Shown piece by piece: positions 1-10,173 of a stretch of 64,000 nucleotides of DNA. This DNA is from Muribaculaceae bacterium (GTDB lineage Bacteria > Bacteroidota > Bacteroidia > Bacteroidales > Muribaculaceae). Numbering within the stretch: the stretch's first letter is position 1; every line of letters starts with the position of its first letter. A program made the position numbers and the translations under genes. Location of the stretch: positions 1 through 64,000 of the forward strand of contig JAFLTR010000001.1 of assembly GCA_022509205.1 (NCBI GenBank), in the 5' to 3' direction. A model generated the notes under the pieces. That model saw nothing but the letters and a program-made list of their open reading frames with translations, was not told where the DNA came from and did no database searches.

Positions 1-1592
1 GTTGAAGATGTCAGACGTGTGGTGCCTAATTCTTCCAATATCCGGTTATTTTCATCATTTGCTTTTACAAGATAGTTTTCACACCAGTCTATCAAAGAAT
101 CTCTCTGTTGTTTTTTTGACAACATCGCATCATAACGTTCTTTTGATGCAAGTCCTATTCTGAAACCGATTTCTGAAAGCCGCATATCGGCATCATCCTG
201 ACGCAATAAAATACGATATTCAGCACGTGAGGTAAACATTCTATATGGCTCATCGACACCTTTCATCACAAGGTCGTCAATAAGGACGCCGATATAAGCC
301 TGATCTCTGTGTAAAACAAGGGGATCTTCACCTTTAAATGACAAGGCAGCATTTATACCGGCCATCAGACCTTGCGCAGCGGCTTCCTCATAACCGGTTG
401 TACCGTTTACTTGTCCTGCGAAATATAGTCCTTCCACTAATTTAGTCTGAAGATCGTGTGTCAACTGTGTAGGGTCAAAATAATCATATTCTATGGCATA
501 TCCGGGTCTATAAAACTGCACATTCCTTAATGCCGGCGTTTTACTCAATGATTCCAGTTGTATTTGCCATGGAAAGGAACTTGAAAACCCGTTGACATAA
601 TATTCATTTGTTTCCTCTCCTTCAGGTTCGAGGAAAAGTTGATGGGATTCTTTATCAGGAAAGGTAACTATTTTTGTTTCAATACTCGGACAATATCGAG
701 GTCCGGTACTATTAATTTGTCCATTATAGAGTGGTGAACGCTCAAGATTTTGTCGCATTATCTCGTGTCCCTCAGAAGTCGTGTGAACTATAAAGCAACT
801 ACGGGGTTTAAGGATTCTATTTACATCAGGCAGGAAAGAAAATTTATGGAAGTCACGTTTTATAAGTTTCAGATGCGGACCCGCAACATTCCCAATATTA
901 TCACCAATAACCTCTACAATATCGTCGCCGTCCTGGCGCTGTGTCCGGGAGAAATCAATGGACCTTGCATCAATTCGGGCCGGAGTACCAGTTTTGAGTC
1001 TTAATACTTCAAAACCGATTTCCCTCAATTGATCTGATAGACCATGTGAATTAGATTCAGATATTCTGCCACCCGGGATTTTTACCTCTCCGAAATGCAT
1101 TAATCCGTTTAGGAAAGTCCCTGCCGTCAGAATTATTTTTTTTGCATAAAAAGAAAATCCGAGGGCTGTTTTTACACCTTTAACCGTTAATTTTCCATTC
1201 TCATCATCAAAGATAAATGAAGTTACCAGGTCTTGAAAAAGTTCAAGATTTTCTGTAGTTTCCAGTATATTTCTCCATAGGTTACTGAACTTTTGCCTGT
1301 CAGACTGACATCGAGGAGACCAGACAGCAGGTCCTTTGGAGCGATTTAGCATTCTGAACTGAATTGCTGTAAGATCAGCAACAATACCCATTTTACCCCC
1401 AAGAGCGTCTATCTCACGTACAATCTGTCCTTTTGCAATTCCTCCAACTGCCGGATTGCAAGACATTTGAGCCACTCGATTAAGGTCTGAGGTTATAAGA
1501 AGTGTATTAGCACCCATAGTTGCCGCTGCAACTGCAGCCTCACATCCGGCATGTCCGCCCCCTATGACAATAATATCGAAATCAAATTTCAT
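1..1592 (-). CDS. mnmG: tRNA uridine-5-carboxymethylaminomethyl(34) synthesis enzyme MnmG (GidA), C-terminus truncated by window edge
   Basis: Minus-strand translation from the ATG at 1592: MKFDFDIIVIGGGHAGCEAAVAAATMGANTLLITSDLNRVAQMSCNPAVGGIAKGQIVREIDALGG..., the classic MnmG FAD-binding N-terminus. Frame checked at the window edge. Not in the ORF track because it is open at the left edge. Confidence 0.97.
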   Translation of the reverse strand, partial: MKFDFDIIVIGGGHAGCEAAVAAATMGANTLLITSDLNRVAQMSCNPAVGGIAKGQIVREIDALGGKMGIVADLTAIQFRMLNRSKGPAVWSPRCQSDRQKFSNLWRNILETTENLELFQDLVTSFIFDDENGKLTVKGVKTALGFSFYAKKIILTAGTFLNGLMHFGEVKIPGGRISESNSHGLSDQLREIGFEVLRLKTGTPARIDARSIDFSRTQRQDGDDIVEVIGDNIGNVAGPHLKLIKRDFHKFSFLPDVNRILKPRSCFIVHTTSEGHEIMRQNLERSPLYNGQINSTGPRYCPSIETKIVTFPDKESHQLFLEPEGEETNEYYVNGFSSSFPWQIQLESLSKTPALRNVQFYRPGYAIEYDYFDPTQLTHDLQTKLVEGLYFAGQVNGTTGYEEAAAQGLMAGINAALSFKGEDPLVLHRDQAYIGVLIDDLVMKGVDEPYRMFTSRAEYRILLRQDDADMRLSEIGFRIGLASKERYDAMLSKKQQRDSLIDWCENYLVKANDENNRILEELGTTRLTSS

Positions 1593-2025
1593 TCTTATTC
1601 GGATTAGTTACCGACTCATACAAAGCTAACGCTTCATTCTCATTATTTTCCATTATCTGACGTTCACCCGGAGACTTGTCGTTTATTCCACAAAGATGGA
1701 GCACCCCATGAGCTATTACGCGTAAAAGTTCAGATTCATAATCAACGTTAATTTCTGCAGCATTACTTCTAACCGTGTCGAGAGATATGAAGATATCGCC
1801 TCCTATTCTTTTCTTACCGGAATAATCGAATGTGATGATGTCGGTATAATAATCATGATTAAGAAATTCCCGATTTACCCGGAGAATTTCTTCATCGTCA
1901 CAAAACAGGTAATTTAGGTTGCCGATAACTCTATCATGCGAAGCGGCTAATTCATTCAACCAGATAGAGATCTTTGAAAAATCAAGAAAAGGCATCCTGA
2001 CATTCTTTACATCGAAACTTATCAT
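1582..2025 (-). CDS. ybeY: rRNA maturation endoribonuclease YbeY
   Basis: YLFCDDEEILRVNREFLNHDYYTDIITFDY ... HGVLHLCGINDKSPGERQIM; overlaps the mnmG start by 11 nt. Confidence 0.93.
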   Translation of the reverse strand: MISFDVKNVRMPFLDFSKISIWLNELAASHDRVIGNLNYLFCDDEEILRVNREFLNHDYYTDIITFDYSGKKRIGGDIFISLDTVRSNAAEINVDYESELLRVIAHGVLHLCGINDKSPGERQIMENNENEALALYESVTNPNKNEI

Positions 2026-2596
2026 CTTCTAAACAGTAAGCTGAATACAAATTTATATAAAAAGAGCGAAACTCTATTAGTGTGACTTAAAAAAGGAAAA
2101 CTGCCAATAACTTCACTCGTAAAATCAATCAATGGTTAGATTAGGGGCAGAAAACAATAAAATCTGAATAATTTGAATTATTAGGTGTAAAATTTACAGA
2201 AATGTAATGTTGTTGTATTTAATTGATATTCAATATTTTAAACACAATAAAATCAAAATTAACGGCTTGAGATTAGGAAATTTTTAATAACTCCTACAAC
2301 TAATCAAGAAATTTTGCATCCCAAAGGCCTTAGGGGTACATATTCCTGTAGCGAATATGTATATTCTCCCGAATCAGCCAATTCTCAAATTTATCAAGTA
2401 AAAACAATCACCACCATTTTGTGGTGATGTCATTACTCCGGAATGATATTAAACGGAATTAAAACATAATTGCTGCATTATAGGAAGGAGTTCGATATAA
2501 TAACTCAATAACCATATAATGATAAGTCAGCCAGATTTTATTCATTTTAATCTTATATCCAACCCAAGTAAGAATTGAGAGAATTCAGACTACAAA

Positions 2597-3967
2597 TTAA
2601 TTTAAGGATATTATAAAATTCTTTATATCCTCTAATACCTGTGGTGAAATTGTCTCTTCTATTTCAGCGTATTCTTTTATTTTTCCTGTTTTAGAATGTT
2701 GCATGAGATGATTTAATTCAGGATAAACATTTACTTTTATATCCGGAGTTTTCTCAAGTAATACCGGAACATTTAAGGATGGAGGAACCTGAGTGTCGTT
2801 TTCTCCGTAAAGCATTAATATTGGAATTGAGATATTTCTTAAATCTATAATAGGATCATAATTGATAAAATATTTCAACCATGGAGCCAAAGTAGAAAAG
2901 TTCTCACGCAAGTTTCTTGCCAGGGGCTCCAATACCGGATTAGAAAGATTTTCCTGAGAAAAAATAGCATATTGATTTTCATCAAAAGCCACCGGATCAA
3001 TATCCTTCTGACTTTCAAACATACCCTTCATAGCTTCAATATACATGGCTACATAGTTATCCGGCAAACCGCCATCCTTCAATAAAAATTCATTCTGAAA
3101 TATCAAAATACTATCACCGGGCACAGCGGGTCCTCCTATTTCCACGATAAAATCAATAAGGTTGCCCATATTGGCAACCTTATCAGCAATGAGACCTCCT
3201 TCACTATGTCCTATTATACCTATTTTGTCAAACCCTTTTTCTTTTAAAAAATTCACTCCTCCGACAGCATCCATACTGTTTTCAAGAGTGGTGGGATTTG
3301 GAGACAGACCTGTTGATTTATCAAAACCTCTGTCGTCATATCTTAAAGAAGCGATACCATTTCGTGCAAGATAATCAGCAATTACAGCAAATGGTTTATG
3401 TTCAAAAATTTCTTCATCGCGGTTTTGTGTGCCACTTCCGCTCACTAATAAAACTACCGGAGTGTCTTTAATATCACTTTCAGGAAAGCATAGGGTTCCA
3501 TAAAGAGAGGCATTATCTAACGATGAATAAAAGACTACGTCTTCAGTAAGATAAGGGAAAGGAGGGAGCGGAGTTTGTGGTCGATTTAATGTGGTTACTT
3601 TCGGTTTTAAAACTAAAGGAAGATTTAAGGGTCCCTGAGAAAAATCCCCGTTTATAGAGTCTCCCTCTAATTTCCCTTTATACCTGAGCATTAATTGGGG
3701 CACAGTTACATTTAAAGAATCTGACGAAACAAATTCAATTTGCATCGGAATCCCGTAAGCCCCCTGATCGGGAGAATCCATTGTAATAACGGCATCTTCG
3801 CCATCTGACCCGGATATATTAACCACTAATCTTAACCCCATTTCAGGATTAATCATTAGTTTTCCTTCCCAACTGCCGTTAAGATCAGATGGTTGGGCGT
3901 GTAATCCTAAGAAACTGAAAAGCACACAGGATAAAACCGAAGAGAATAATTTTTTATACATATTCAA
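2597..3967 (-). CDS. Secreted alpha/beta hydrolase (serine hydrolase)
   Basis: N-terminal signal peptide; VVLLVSGSGTQNRDE, GHSEGG nucleophile elbow, LMLYGENDTQVPP and a C-terminal NHLMQ His region. Confidence 0.88.
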   Translation of the reverse strand: MNMYKKLFSSVLSCVLFSFLGLHAQPSDLNGSWEGKLMINPEMGLRLVVNISGSDGEDAVITMDSPDQGAYGIPMQIEFVSSDSLNVTVPQLMLRYKGKLEGDSINGDFSQGPLNLPLVLKPKVTTLNRPQTPLPPFPYLTEDVVFYSSLDNASLYGTLCFPESDIKDTPVVLLVSGSGTQNRDEEIFEHKPFAVIADYLARNGIASLRYDDRGFDKSTGLSPNPTTLENSMDAVGGVNFLKEKGFDKIGIIGHSEGGLIADKVANMGNLIDFIVEIGGPAVPGDSILIFQNEFLLKDGGLPDNYVAMYIEAMKGMFESQKDIDPVAFDENQYAIFSQENLSNPVLEPLARNLRENFSTLAPWLKYFINYDPIIDLRNISIPILMLYGENDTQVPPSLNVPVLLEKTPDIKVNVYPELNHLMQHSKTGKIKEYAEIEETISPQVLEDIKNFIISLN

Positions 3968-3978
3968 CGAATTTTATA

Positions 3979-6426
3979 TTAGTCATTTTTACGTCCCTGA
4001 AGGTCGTCATTCGAAATTGATTTTTCTGTTTTCTTTACCTGAGCCCGGAGATTGCCGAAACGCCAGCTTATGCCCAACATAACCTGCTGGCGGTTATGTT
4101 GGATACTAAGCTGATGACCATCTCTACCATCATTCAGATAATACATTTTTTGTTTTCTGTCATTCAATCCTATATTATTAAATGAAAGGTTTACATCAAG
4201 TCTTTTGTCTTTAAGGAAAGACCTTCTTAAACCGACTGAATAGCCTATAGCAGAAAAAGGATTGGAGGAATAAAAGTACGGACTTCCAATCCATCCTGAA
4301 AAATAATTGACTCCAAGAGACAAGGTTAAGTCCCATGGAAGTTTTTGCTGCACCCGGGTGTAAAAGTAACCCGTTATTCTTGCAAGGCTTACATATTTAG
4401 AGCCATTGTCAAGTCCAAACTTACCCCATTCAAGGTTACCATTCAACATCCATGAGGTCTTTTCTCCAAGTTGCCATTGGTAAAATGCCGATAAAGTCAG
4501 ATTCCTTTGATGCATTTTATTACCATAGGTTGAATAAGTGACATTATCACTGTCGGTCCACATTATGTTTCCCATCCCATTATTTGTCATGGAATAGGTA
4601 AGGGTAAGATCAAGATTGAATTTTAATTTTATAAGGCTGTAATTCACAAGGAGATTATCAAGGGTAGCGCTTTTCAAATCCGGATTTCCATAGCTTACAT
4701 TATTGGGAGAGATACTGACTGCCGGATTCAGATACGAAATACCAGGTCGTTGTATGCGCCTGTTATATGTAAGTTTCCACGTTGAAGCATCATTTACATT
4801 CCATGCCACCGAGGCATTTGGCACCACATCATTCAAATTGGCATGGAAATCCTTTTGATTTCCTGTCAAGAAATCGGCCTGAAGTCTTGAATATTCATAT
4901 CTCACCCCGGCCCTCGCAGTGAAACTTCCATAAGAAGCCCTTGCATCGGCATAAATTCCAAAAATATTGAAAGTATGCTTAAAATCATCATAAGTCTGAC
5001 CTACATCCACCAAATTTTGATGATTGATGGAATGGGAAGACCTCAGGATATATTTTGCGCCTGTATCAAGCTTATAATGTTTTCCAAAAGGTCGACTCCA
5101 ATCCACCTGGAACGTGTGTTCAAAGAATTTAAGATCAAAATCTGAAAGAATTGAGGAATAATTGAAAGGATCTCCTTCAATGACGGTGAAGTCTGTGGTT
5201 TGATCCTGATTCTGACGGGTATGGCTCAATCGGTAGCTTAAGGTTATGGTTTCTCCTTGCAACCGGGTCGATCTTTGATAATCAAGATTAAAATCAATGT
5301 CGGTGTAACCATTCTTTCTGTAATAGGAATTTTGATTGTAGACATTCAAAATTTCACCATTGGAATCAAACATACTTCTTTGAGAGAAGATATCGTAGGC
5401 ATTTTTCCCAATATATCCGTTTACAGAACTTGTAATAAGGTTTAAAGAGTCCAACTCAAGTGATGCCTCGGCATTAAACCATCCTCCAAGACTACCTATA
5501 TGGTATTCAGAATCGATGTCTTGTCGGTCACCGGTTTCTTCATACATGAAACGGGAATGCTGTTCCCCCCAGGAATTCTTTTTGAACATTTTGTAAAAGC
5601 CACCTGACCCCGATAACGTGAATTTCTTATATTGAGTCATAATGAAGGCATTTGCCTGAGGTCCGGTATTGGTTTGATAGGATAACCCGATATTTCCCGT
5701 TACTCCTGCCATCGAGACTGTAGAAGTGGTCACGATATTCAGAATAACTCCGGATGATTCAGCATCTTCCCTGGCTCCCGGATCGGTTATGACCTCTATT
5801 TTCTTGATTGTGGAGGCCGGGATAGCTGCGAAAATATCCTTTGCATTCTTTGTGTATGCATTATTCGGACGGCCGTTTCTATAAATTTTGAAATTATCGG
5901 AACCGTTAACTTTAATATTCCCTTCCTCATCCACAGATACAAGGGGCACTTTTTTCAATATCTCCCTAAGATTGGAAGTAGAAGCATCTCCGTCAGCCTG
6001 CACGTCATAACCAATCCTGTCAATTTCTTTAGTCACCAAAGGTCGTTGGGCAGTGACTGTCACTTCATTTAGGGTTTTTCCCGCCAATTCTGTATTAAGG
6101 ATACCTAAGTCGGCGACAGGTTGATTACTGTCGACATTAAAATCAATCGTTATCGGCGATTTCATCATTGCAGAGATGACGATTCTATATTCTCCCGGTT
6201 TTGGCAATTGCGAATCGATAATACCATCTGATTTCGTGACATTACCTATTATCTGACGTGTCGTATCAGGTATCTCAAAAATCCTATAAGTTGCGTACTC
6301 TTCGGGCTGGCCTTCCTCATCAATCACAGTTGCCATAACCTGATATTGCCCATAAGAGATCAAGCTCCCTAAAAGAAACATAAGTAATGCAACATATTTT
6401 TGAAGACTATATTTAATATTAATCAT
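3979..6426 (-). CDS. Outer-membrane beta-barrel / TonB-dependent receptor-like protein
   Basis: CarboxypepD-reg-like N-terminal domain, plug-like segment (NLREILKKVPLVSVDEEGNIKVNGSDNFKIYRNGRPN), long beta-barrel. The ORF runs to 6498, but the internal start at 6426 (MINIKYSLQKYVALLMFLLGSLISYGQ) gives a signal peptide. Confidence 0.87.
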   Translation of the reverse strand: MINIKYSLQKYVALLMFLLGSLISYGQYQVMATVIDEEGQPEEYATYRIFEIPDTTRQIIGNVTKSDGIIDSQLPKPGEYRIVISAMMKSPITIDFNVDSNQPVADLGILNTELAGKTLNEVTVTAQRPLVTKEIDRIGYDVQADGDASTSNLREILKKVPLVSVDEEGNIKVNGSDNFKIYRNGRPNNAYTKNAKDIFAAIPASTIKKIEVITDPGAREDAESSGVILNIVTTSTVSMAGVTGNIGLSYQTNTGPQANAFIMTQYKKFTLSGSGGFYKMFKKNSWGEQHSRFMYEETGDRQDIDSEYHIGSLGGWFNAEASLELDSLNLITSSVNGYIGKNAYDIFSQRSMFDSNGEILNVYNQNSYYRKNGYTDIDFNLDYQRSTRLQGETITLSYRLSHTRQNQDQTTDFTVIEGDPFNYSSILSDFDLKFFEHTFQVDWSRPFGKHYKLDTGAKYILRSSHSINHQNLVDVGQTYDDFKHTFNIFGIYADARASYGSFTARAGVRYEYSRLQADFLTGNQKDFHANLNDVVPNASVAWNVNDASTWKLTYNRRIQRPGISYLNPAVSISPNNVSYGNPDLKSATLDNLLVNYSLIKLKFNLDLTLTYSMTNNGMGNIMWTDSDNVTYSTYGNKMHQRNLTLSAFYQWQLGEKTSWMLNGNLEWGKFGLDNGSKYVSLARITGYFYTRVQQKLPWDLTLSLGVNYFSGWIGSPYFYSSNPFSAIGYSVGLRRSFLKDKRLDVNLSFNNIGLNDRKQKMYYLNDGRDGHQLSIQHNRQQVMLGISWRFGNLRAQVKKTEKSISNDDLQGRKND

Positions 6427-6494
6427 GTCTGTGGAAATTTTGATGCAAAGTTGCTCACAATTCTTAATATAAGACTCAACAAATGTTAAGCAAA

Positions 6495-6587
6495 TCAATT
6501 CTTAACATTTTTTAATCTACTTAAATATTGAGGGGTAATATTCAAGAAAGAAGCAATGTGAAATAACTCTATAACTTTGCTTCGATC
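6495..6587 (-). pseudogene. Remnant of a Crp/Fnr-family regulator (C-terminal HTH only)
   Basis: Minus-strand in-frame translation DRSKVIELFHIASFLNITPQYLSRLKNVKN*, preceded by an in-frame TAA. It resembles the recognition-helix end of Bacteroidetes Crp/Fnr proteins (HIASxLxITPxxLSRxRK). Confidence 0.7.
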
Positions 6588-6620
6588 TTAAGAATGAACC
6601 CAAACTACTTTATCGGAATT

Positions 6621-7514
6621 TTACAAAGCCATATTCCATCTGTTATGGCTCCAAAGCCATAGGGAGGGTTGACGGCGGATGGTCTCCTCCAAATTTTTAA
6701 AGAAGAGATTGGTGAATGGATAATTGTCGGGAGAATCCTGAGGACTATTTTCATTAATATTCATCTCTTTGAAAATGAGATTATAATATCCTCTTTTTTT
6801 CATTTCAACATCGAGATAAAGAAATTTGGCACCCACTTTTCTTCCTATGATCTCTCCACCTATGTGCACCGTGGTTGGTTGGTTTAGAAACTCTATGTGA
6901 TGTTTTTGATTTGCAGAGAGGGGACGTTGATCACCAATAAACCCGACCATAAAAGGTATCTCCTGCCTTTTTTTCTCTAAAAGAAACCTATAGGCCGTTT
7001 TGCTCTCAATCAATTCCATATTAAAAGTGCCCCGTATGGCTTTCATCACTCTATCCATCACATGGGAATGCAGAGGCTTATAAAGAGTGCCCATAGACAG
7101 ATCATTATTGTAATATTTAGTGATTACGGGCACCCACTCCCAGTTTCCATAATGGCCTAAAAACAGAATTATAGGTTTCTTCTCCGCCACTATCGAATCC
7201 ACCAACTCAGTGTTTTGCAATTTAACCCGTCGCTTGAGTTCTTTGTCACTAATATTCAATAATTTGATAGTTTCAACTATCACATCGCCTAAATGATGAT
7301 AAAACTGCTTCTCTATTTTCTTTAAATCCTTATCTGACTTTTCCGGAAAAGAATTTTTCAGATTGTTTCTAACCACCTTTACCCTATACTTCAAAACCCT
7401 ATGGGTCAGAAAAGACAGGAAATCACTTATGCCATACAAAATGGAGAGATTGAGGGCGGCCACTCCTCTAAGAGAAGTCATGATTAATTTATATTTGAAA
7501 TCATTTCCCGACAT
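6621..7514 (-). CDS. Lysophospholipid/lipid A acyltransferase family protein (LpxL/HtrB-like)
   Basis: VLRYRVKVVRNNLKNSFPEKS, FLGHYGNWEW (HX4-5W/E acyltransferase motif), GDQRPLSANQKHH, C-terminal SLWLWSHNRW. Confidence 0.92.
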   Translation of the reverse strand: MSGNDFKYKLIMTSLRGVAALNLSILYGISDFLSFLTHRVLKYRVKVVRNNLKNSFPEKSDKDLKKIEKQFYHHLGDVIVETIKLLNISDKELKRRVKLQNTELVDSIVAEKKPIILFLGHYGNWEWVPVITKYYNNDLSMGTLYKPLHSHVMDRVMKAIRGTFNMELIESKTAYRFLLEKKRQEIPFMVGFIGDQRPLSANQKHHIEFLNQPTTVHIGGEIIGRKVGAKFLYLDVEMKKRGYYNLIFKEMNINENSPQDSPDNYPFTNLFFKNLEETIRRQPSLWLWSHNRWNMAL

Positions 7515-7540
7515 AATTTCTTACTTTTTAAGACCCTCGA

Positions 7541-8431
7541 TTATTCTTTCACCTTCTCGGCTATCATTCCGATAATTTCGGAATCGACGTTTTCATCAAA
7601 TTTTCTTGCCCATAAAAGGTCTGAATCCGTGAGGAATTTATAATCCCCTTTAGTGAAAACCCAGGGATGGCGGATGCTTTCTCCACGCGTCCAGTCGATC
7701 AATCTCATATCTGCCCGATTGACCTCTTTCTGACTTTTCACAGGTTCAGAAACGTAGAGATTATTTTTAAAATCGGAATCATAAACCAAAGTAGGAAGAA
7801 AAATTTCATCGCAGGTGCTGGTATGCTTAAAAACCTTTTCCAACCAATCGCGTCTGGCGACTACATATCTGGCCAATGAATCGGTGATACTAAACCATTG
7901 CGAAGCAAATTTAAAGTCTATTTTTCTGTTTATTCTAAACCCCACTGCCATCTGGAGCCCTTTGAAAATATGGTTGATTATCCTCGTTTTAAACTTTCCT
8001 TCACCCTCCGGAAAAATTGTGAAATATCTGAAACGCGAATAGGTAGACTTTTTAAATTCCCAGAATTTTATGAATTCCTTACCGGCATTCTCATCAAAGA
8101 AAGAATGAATTTCCGATTGCGATTTAATTGGAAGGTCCATTCCCGAAAGGAGATGATAATAATCATAACGGCCGGTTTGTGTAGCCTTTTTCAAAAGAGA
8201 AAGCTCGGCTCTCATGATGCTGACTCCACCCCAATTGACCTTATATCTCTCTTCTACAAAAATCAGGCGAGAATTTTTACAGAGGAATTTGAATTCCTCC
8301 TCCTTAAAATCCGACGCCTTAAGGTCGACATGCACAAAAATATCGTTGCGCGGGTCATCAAGAAGAGAGATCAACGTTTTTAGCTGATTGAAATTTTTAT
8401 GTGCTAAGATAAGATAGGCGTGACGTCCCAT
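7541..8431 (-). CDS. Beta-1,6-N-acetylglucosaminyltransferase-like (core-2/I-branching, GT14) glycosyltransferase
   Basis: HAYLILAHKNFNQLKTLISLLDDPRNDIFVHVD, YDYYHLLSGMDLPIKSQSEIHSFF, QWFSITDSLARYV. Start overlaps the upstream gene's stop (TAATG). Confidence 0.9.
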   Translation of the reverse strand: MGRHAYLILAHKNFNQLKTLISLLDDPRNDIFVHVDLKASDFKEEEFKFLCKNSRLIFVEERYKVNWGGVSIMRAELSLLKKATQTGRYDYYHLLSGMDLPIKSQSEIHSFFDENAGKEFIKFWEFKKSTYSRFRYFTIFPEGEGKFKTRIINHIFKGLQMAVGFRINRKIDFKFASQWFSITDSLARYVVARRDWLEKVFKHTSTCDEIFLPTLVYDSDFKNNLYVSEPVKSQKEVNRADMRLIDWTRGESIRHPWVFTKGDYKFLTDSDLLWARKFDENVDSEIIGMIAEKVKE

Positions 8432-9351
8432 TATTCTAAATTACCGTTGATCAAGAAGTCAGCCATCGAATTTCTCTTGGGATTGATAGCACTCTGCATC
8501 TTGAAATTAGTCTTTTGGAAAAAAGTATCTTTCGTGGCCTCATTCCATAAATCTGCGGAATAGTTGTCATCACGATATTTGTACCATAGGATGTGGGTAG
8601 GGTTCTGAATCACCTTTGGCATCTGAGAAAAAAGGTCGGCAGCCTCCGGATTAGTCTCGACTAAGTAGCGGAGCATATAATGAAGCAAGAAATAATCCAG
8701 AAGCTTATTTTCATTTTTCCAGTATTCAAAAATAATTTTCCTCCAGGCTCCCAATATAGGATTATGTTTCTTAGCCCTTATAAAGCACGACTGTATAAGT
8801 GTTGACGGTGTTATCTCCTCTCCGGCGGTAAACATAAAGAGATCCTGCTCCATGACCCATTGCGGCACGGGGGACGTGAGATAATCCGTGGCATCAAACC
8901 ATAAGCCTCCATATTGATACAAGAGTTCTACTCGGCAGATGTCAGAAAAATGAGCGTTTGTAATCACTCCCTTTTCCCATTGTGTCAATATATAGTCGGG
9001 GAGACTTATCCAGTCTTTTAGACTGTCTTTATCAATGATTTTTACTTTGTCGCCATAAAACTTTCTAAGCCTTTTAAAACAGGCCTTGACCAAAGGGGGA
9101 GCATCTTTTTCCGACTGATACCAAATTGAAAAAACATAATTATTCTCAGATTCATCGGAGTTTAGATCTTTTTCTATTTTTAGCTTCTCAATAAAGCTTT
9201 TATATTTTTTAAGGCCTTTGGAAGTGTGGCGATATTTGACATTAAATCTTCTTTGTCTTCTTTCTTTGCGGGGGAGCCAGATTGGATTAGCAATATGGGC
9301 CTGCCAGATGAAACTGCATTGATCTAAAAATGATTCTAACTTTTCAAGCAT
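8431..9351 (-). CDS. Capsular polysaccharide synthesis / GT32-like glycosyltransferase
   Basis: VFSIWYQSEKDAPPLVKACFKRLRKFYGDKVKIIDKDSL ... ITNAHFSDICRVELLYQYGGLWFDATDYL (DxD-type motif). Confidence 0.88.
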   Translation of the reverse strand: MLEKLESFLDQCSFIWQAHIANPIWLPRKERRQRRFNVKYRHTSKGLKKYKSFIEKLKIEKDLNSDESENNYVFSIWYQSEKDAPPLVKACFKRLRKFYGDKVKIIDKDSLKDWISLPDYILTQWEKGVITNAHFSDICRVELLYQYGGLWFDATDYLTSPVPQWVMEQDLFMFTAGEEITPSTLIQSCFIRAKKHNPILGAWRKIIFEYWKNENKLLDYFLLHYMLRYLVETNPEAADLFSQMPKVIQNPTHILWYKYRDDNYSADLWNEATKDTFFQKTNFKMQSAINPKRNSMADFLINGNLE

Positions 9352-9375
9352 ATCACAACAATATATTGCTTTTTT

Positions 9376-10143
9376 CTACTCGTTATCCTTTTCCACGGCA
9401 TAAACTTCGCTCTGATGCATGGGATATTTCACAGGCACCATATAATTCGGGCCATAGAGTGCCTTTAGATAGGAATCGGTGTCTCTTATTGATAAAAAGT
9501 TGCAACCTTCAAACGGAATGTCTATCAAATCCTTGAATGCGGCTCTCGGCAGCTTCATATATGTGCCGTTCGACCCTATGAGATTGGACACATACTCCGA
9601 ATCCATATATTTGCGGCATGTCTGTATCTCGTTAAGTTTCTTTCTCCAGTAATTAAGAGAATGTCCATAGGATTTGATAATCGACACAAAATCTTTCCTA
9701 TGCCTATGATAGAATCTGTTGTGGATTCTCGCCCCTTTGTGGTAATATTTATAATGCTGGGATGGATCCTCCGGAAGGCCCTCCAACGGGAATACATCCA
9801 CAAAGACACCATATTCCCTCTCTTTATTTTTATTTATTGTAAATGTAGACGGATCCACCACCTTTGCATATCCCACCGCCAGCATTTCAGGATTTTCATC
9901 AGTGTTGCATAAAAGCTTATATTTGTCACTCTTATAATTGGCAATAAACTTATCATAATCCTGACGGAGCATATCGATGTCGAGGTCGTCGTCCCATGGG
10001 ATGAAACCTTTATGTCTCACAGCTCCAAGCATAGTGCCTCCGCAAAGGGTGTAGGAGATATTGTTTTCACGGCAAAATTTGTCGATATCTTTCAAGACAT
10101 TCAGCATATAAATCTGCCGTTCTCTTAAGGTAAGTAGCTTCAT
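9376..10143 (-). CDS. LicD family phosphotransferase-like protein
   Basis: CRENNISYTLCGGTMLGAVRHKGFIPWDDDLDIDMLRQDYDKF is the LicD nucleotidyltransferase signature. Confidence 0.93.
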   Translation of the reverse strand: MKLLTLRERQIYMLNVLKDIDKFCRENNISYTLCGGTMLGAVRHKGFIPWDDDLDIDMLRQDYDKFIANYKSDKYKLLCNTDENPEMLAVGYAKVVDPSTFTINKNKEREYGVFVDVFPLEGLPEDPSQHYKYYHKGARIHNRFYHRHRKDFVSIIKSYGHSLNYWRKKLNEIQTCRKYMDSEYVSNLIGSNGTYMKLPRAAFKDLIDIPFEGCNFLSIRDTDSYLKALYGPNYMVPVKYPMHQSEVYAVEKDNE

Positions 10144-10173
10144 TATAGTGGAAGTATTTTTTTAATAATGATA

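Noticed and set aside
1582-2025. YbeY lacks the third His of the HGxLHLxGYDH motif (here HGVLHLCGINDK)
   Set aside because: From memory, Bacteroidetes YbeY proteins commonly carry a K at this position, so it is likely lineage-typical rather than novel.
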